Assembly (NCBI RefSeq): GCF_028369055.1
Contig: NZ_JAQNCZ010000001.1
Location: 851,847 to 915,846 of the forward strand
Length of the DNA stretch: 64,000 nucleotides
Source: Cognatishimia sp. SS12
GTDB taxonomy: Bacteria; Pseudomonadota; Alphaproteobacteria; Rhodobacterales; Rhodobacteraceae
Direction: 5' to 3'
Each line of letters begins with the position of its first letter. Positions within the stretch are counted from its first letter, which is position 1. Under the pieces are notes generated by a model. The model was not told where the DNA came from, made no database searches, and was given only the letters and a program-made list of their open reading frames with translations. Of this stretch, positions 62,417-64,000 are shown in pieces. The position numbers were made by a program, and so were the translations under genes.

Positions 62417-62518
62417 CATGTAAAGTTGCCCCTCCACACGAGTGCCCAAGCTGCAAATCTGCACCTGCAGCCCTGGTCATCCAGCTATCTACAAGCTAGG
62501 CACGACCACATGTAAAGT
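62417..62518. repeat. Direct repeat CATGTAAAGT flanking the GTA promoter and leader
   Basis: Exact 10-bp copies at 62417-62426 and 62509-62518 in the region upstream of g1. The distal copy overlaps the -35 element of the predicted promoter; the proximal copy lies in the leader just before the SD of g1. Possible regulator sites. Confidence 0.45.
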
Positions 62519-62521
62519 CAA
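62493..62521 (-). promoter_or_regulatory. Predicted promoter of the GTA operon
   Basis: On the minus strand TTGACT (62521-62516) and TAGCTT (62498-62493) are separated by 17 bp, with an A/T-rich block upstream (62522-62545). The predicted leader to g1 is about 85 nt. GTA operons are activated by GafA in Rhodobacter; whether that applies here is not visible. Confidence 0.55.
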
Positions 62522-62668
62522 ATTTTTCAATATTTACAGTATGTTAATAAGGAGATCGACAGAGGTGCAACACCCATGCCGGACTGCGTACTGCGCGGGG
62601 CGCTGTCCATAATTGCGCCATAGTATCCCTTTAGAAACCGGGCATATTTTCATGATCCGGGGAGACAG

Positions 62669-63577
62669 ATGACCTTTCTTCGCAGCTTTTTGATCACGCT
62701 TTTCGCCGCCGCCGCGCTGTTGCATGTGCTCCTGCCCCTGCCCTCTGAGACCGCGGTGGCGCATCTGCGCGGCGCGCCTGACAGTGCACCGGACACTGCC
62801 CAGACCGCCGTCGCCCCCGTCACCCCCGCCGCCGTCCAACCTGTCACGCTGGCCCCGAAGGTCCGTTATGACGCGCGCATATTTGAGGGGCCGCTGACGC
62901 TGACCACGACGGATTTTACCTATGATGCGCCGCAGAATATCGCCCGCAGCTTTTCGTTCACCCAAACCACCCAAACGGGCACCGAGCTGCGCCGCCAATG
63001 GTTCGGCCATGGCATGACCTTTGGCAAACCCCGGGCCACGGTGATCCTGCTGCATGGCGCGGGCCGCAATGGCCTGTCGATGATCGACATGTGGCGCAGC
63101 ACAGCGGAGCGGGAGCAGCTTGTGCTGCTTGCGCCAAATTCCAGCCTTGCCTCGGACTGGAGCCTGATAGATGACGGTGCTGATTTTCTAAAGCAATTGC
63201 TGACCGAAGCCGCGGCACATTACCCGATTGATCAGCAGAATGTGTATCTCATGGGGCATTCCGCCGGGGGTGTGCTGGCCAGCTATGTGGCCAATCACTC
63301 AAACGGCCCGTGGAAAGCCGTCGCCACCCACGCAGGCAGCATGCCGGCAGACTGGGTCCGTCCCGCCCCAGAAGGCATCCCATTGATTGCCTATATAGGC
63401 GATCAGGATCAAAGCGTACCCTTGGCAGAGGTCACAGCCACAGCCCGCGCCCTCGCGCAGGCCGGCCACCCGGTGACACAGTTTACCATTCCCGGGCACA
63501 GTCACTGGTATTACGAAATCGGCCCCCAAATCGCCCCGTATATGTGGCAGCAGATGGCCACATTAGGGGGGCAATAA
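62669..63577 (+). CDS. Secreted or periplasmic alpha/beta hydrolase (phospholipase/carboxylesterase or depolymerase type)
   Basis: This 302-residue protein has an N-terminal hydrophobic segment (about 5-25) that may be a signal peptide or anchor, a Pro/Ala/Thr linker (about 35-65), and an alpha/beta hydrolase domain. The nucleophile elbow is GHSAGG (S198), the acid is probably D247 in GDQDQSVP, and the base is H279 in GHSHWYY. ILLHGAGRNG (about 126-135) is the oxyanion-hole region. It resembles PHB depolymerase-like esterases but substrate is unassigned. Divergent from the GTA operon. Confidence 0.85.
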   Translation: MTFLRSFLITLFAAAALLHVLLPLPSETAVAHLRGAPDSAPDTAQTAVAPVTPAAVQPVTLAPKVRYDARIFEGPLTLTTTDFTYDAPQNIARSFSFTQTTQTGTELRRQWFGHGMTFGKPRATVILLHGAGRNGLSMIDMWRSTAEREQLVLLAPNSSLASDWSLIDDGADFLKQLLTEAAAHYPIDQQNVYLMGHSAGGVLASYVANHSNGPWKAVATHAGSMPADWVRPAPEGIPLIAYIGDQDQSVPLAEVTATARALAQAGHPVTQFTIPGHSHWYYEIGPQIAPYMWQQMATLGGQ

Positions 63578-63629
63578 CCCAAACAGAAAACCCCGCCAGT
63601 GGCCAGCCCTTTACCATAAGTGTTGCAAA

Positions 63630-63666
63630 ATAAGATTTTGGTTGGCCAGTTTCTGGCCAATCTTAT
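63630..63666. repeat. Long interrupted inverted repeat
   Basis: TTGGCCA (63642-63648) pairs with TGGCCAA (63654-63660) with a 5-nt loop. ATAAGAT to its left and ATCTTAT to its right extend it, with a six-base bulge on the left arm only. It lies 44 bp before the transposase-like start and could be the end of that older element or an operator. Confidence 0.4.
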
Positions 63667-63709
63667 CCCACAATAATAAGAAAAACTCGGAAAAACCGGG
63701 AGAGAAAGT

Positions 63710-63880
63710 GTGGGAACAGCCACGAAGAAATCTTCGTCAGGCGCGCGTAGGCGCTTGCCTTTGCCTTCCTTTGGCATCAGCGTAAATTTCTGCCGAAATC
63801 CTCAATGTGATTTCTTTGCAGAGGCTCCAGAGCCATTTGACAGAAGAGGGCAAAATCGGAGCAAGGTCAAGCCGAACGGT
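63710..63880 (+). pseudogene. N-terminal fragment of a zinc-finger transposase-like gene, interrupted by an IS
   Basis: GTG 63710 (SD GGGAGAG, 63698-63704) opens a frame with a Ser/Arg-rich start, then SVNFCRNPQCDFFAEAPEP. This CxNPxC pattern matches the zinc-binding N-terminus of a known class of insertion-element proteins. After about 57 codons the sequence changes to the end of another element and the frame stops at 63913. The remainder of the gene is not in the window, so it is probably inactivated. Confidence 0.6.
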
Positions 63881-64000
63881 AATCCCCCCATTTTTAGAGG
63901 GGCGTATCAGTAGAATTTAAGCTGCTGTCAGTTTCTGTATCGGGGTCATCCCGCCGATGCCCATGTTTGGTCTTTCGTTGTTGTAAGTCCAGAGCCATTT
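63880..64000 (-). mobile_element. IS3-family insertion sequence, 3' end only
   Basis: The right edge contains the last coding part of an IS3-type OrfB and the element's terminal sequence. C-rich CCCCCCATTTTTAGAGGGG (about 63883-63900) is a plausible part of the terminal inverted repeat. The exact boundary and target duplication cannot be fixed from one end, and the rest of the element lies outside the window. Confidence 0.7.
63917..64000 (-). CDS. IS3-family transposase OrfB, C-terminus (partial)
   Basis: The last 27 codons are present, reading KWLWTYNNERPNMGIGGMTP and ending TAA at 63919-63917. The YNxERPNxxIGGxTP signature is the end of the rve integrase domain of IS3-family transposases. 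The rest is beyond base 64000. Confidence 0.85.
   Translation of the reverse strand, partial: KWLWTYNNERPNMGIGGMTPIQKLTAA

Noticed and set aside
1..64000. CRISPR arrays, tRNA or rRNA genes
   Set aside because: No regularly spaced repeats and no cloverleaf or TTCGA-loop pattern in a suitable context were seen by eye; a tRNAscan or CRISPR finder run would settle it.

Overview
This is a chromosomal segment of an alphaproteobacterium, most likely a Roseobacter-group member of the Rhodobacteraceae. The evidence is the moderately high GC, a gene-transfer-agent (GTA) cluster in the RcGTA gene order, a pyruvate dehydrogenase E1-beta that carries its own lipoyl domain, an alphaproteobacterial GAAC-N7-GAAC LexA box at uvrA, and a near-perfect FnrL-type box. 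I do not assign a genus. I recognise no rRNA, tRNA or CRISPR array.

Layout. 1-4345: the end of a GCS2-type carboxylate-amine ligase, then a three-gene valine catabolic run (isobutyryl-CoA dehydrogenase-like, 3-hydroxyisobutyryl-CoA hydrolase, mmsB) and a small DUF2892 membrane protein behind a candidate FNR box. 4355-5700: a divergent pair, an XRE/MmyB-type regulator and a small membrane protein. 5712-13720: a LysR regulator divergent from a Tat-exported peptide/opine-type ABC transporter whose two ATPases are fused, ending in allophanate hydrolase. 13812-30249: mostly housekeeping genes (uvrA, lpdA, queA, an MFS exporter, a giant AsmA/YhdP-like protein, bcp, DUF455, an M23 peptidase overlapping a bactofilin). 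They are interrupted by a HEPN/Abi-like gene and, beside it, a strong candidate for an unannotated small RNA.

30281-46914: a cysteine-dioxygenase-like gene broken at an A6 tract, a Xi-class GST, a DUF3179 protein, tandem cyclophilins, pgk, class I aldolase, an AidB-like protein, an FtsB-like protein, the pyruvate dehydrogenase operon pdhA-VOC-pdhB-pdhC (its E3, lpdA, lies about 20 kb away), and cysE/cysK. Palindromes with a central CG precede both the aldolase gene and pdhA and suggest shared LacI-family control of central carbon flux.

46915-48059 is a gene-poor spacer with one unknown zinc-ribbon-like protein. 48060-62402 is an apparently intact GTA cluster on the minus strand, TerS to the large tail protein, with a recognisable promoter at its head and hairpins just after the capsid gene. 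62669-63577 is a secreted alpha/beta hydrolase. The right edge holds the start of a zinc-finger transposase-like gene cut off by an IS3-family element that runs out of the window.

No wholly new multi-gene system is proven here. The least explained items are the small RNA beside the HEPN gene, the non-coding structures in the GTA operon, the overlapping hairpins before the M23-bactofilin pair, and the homopolymer frameshift in the dioxygenase gene.
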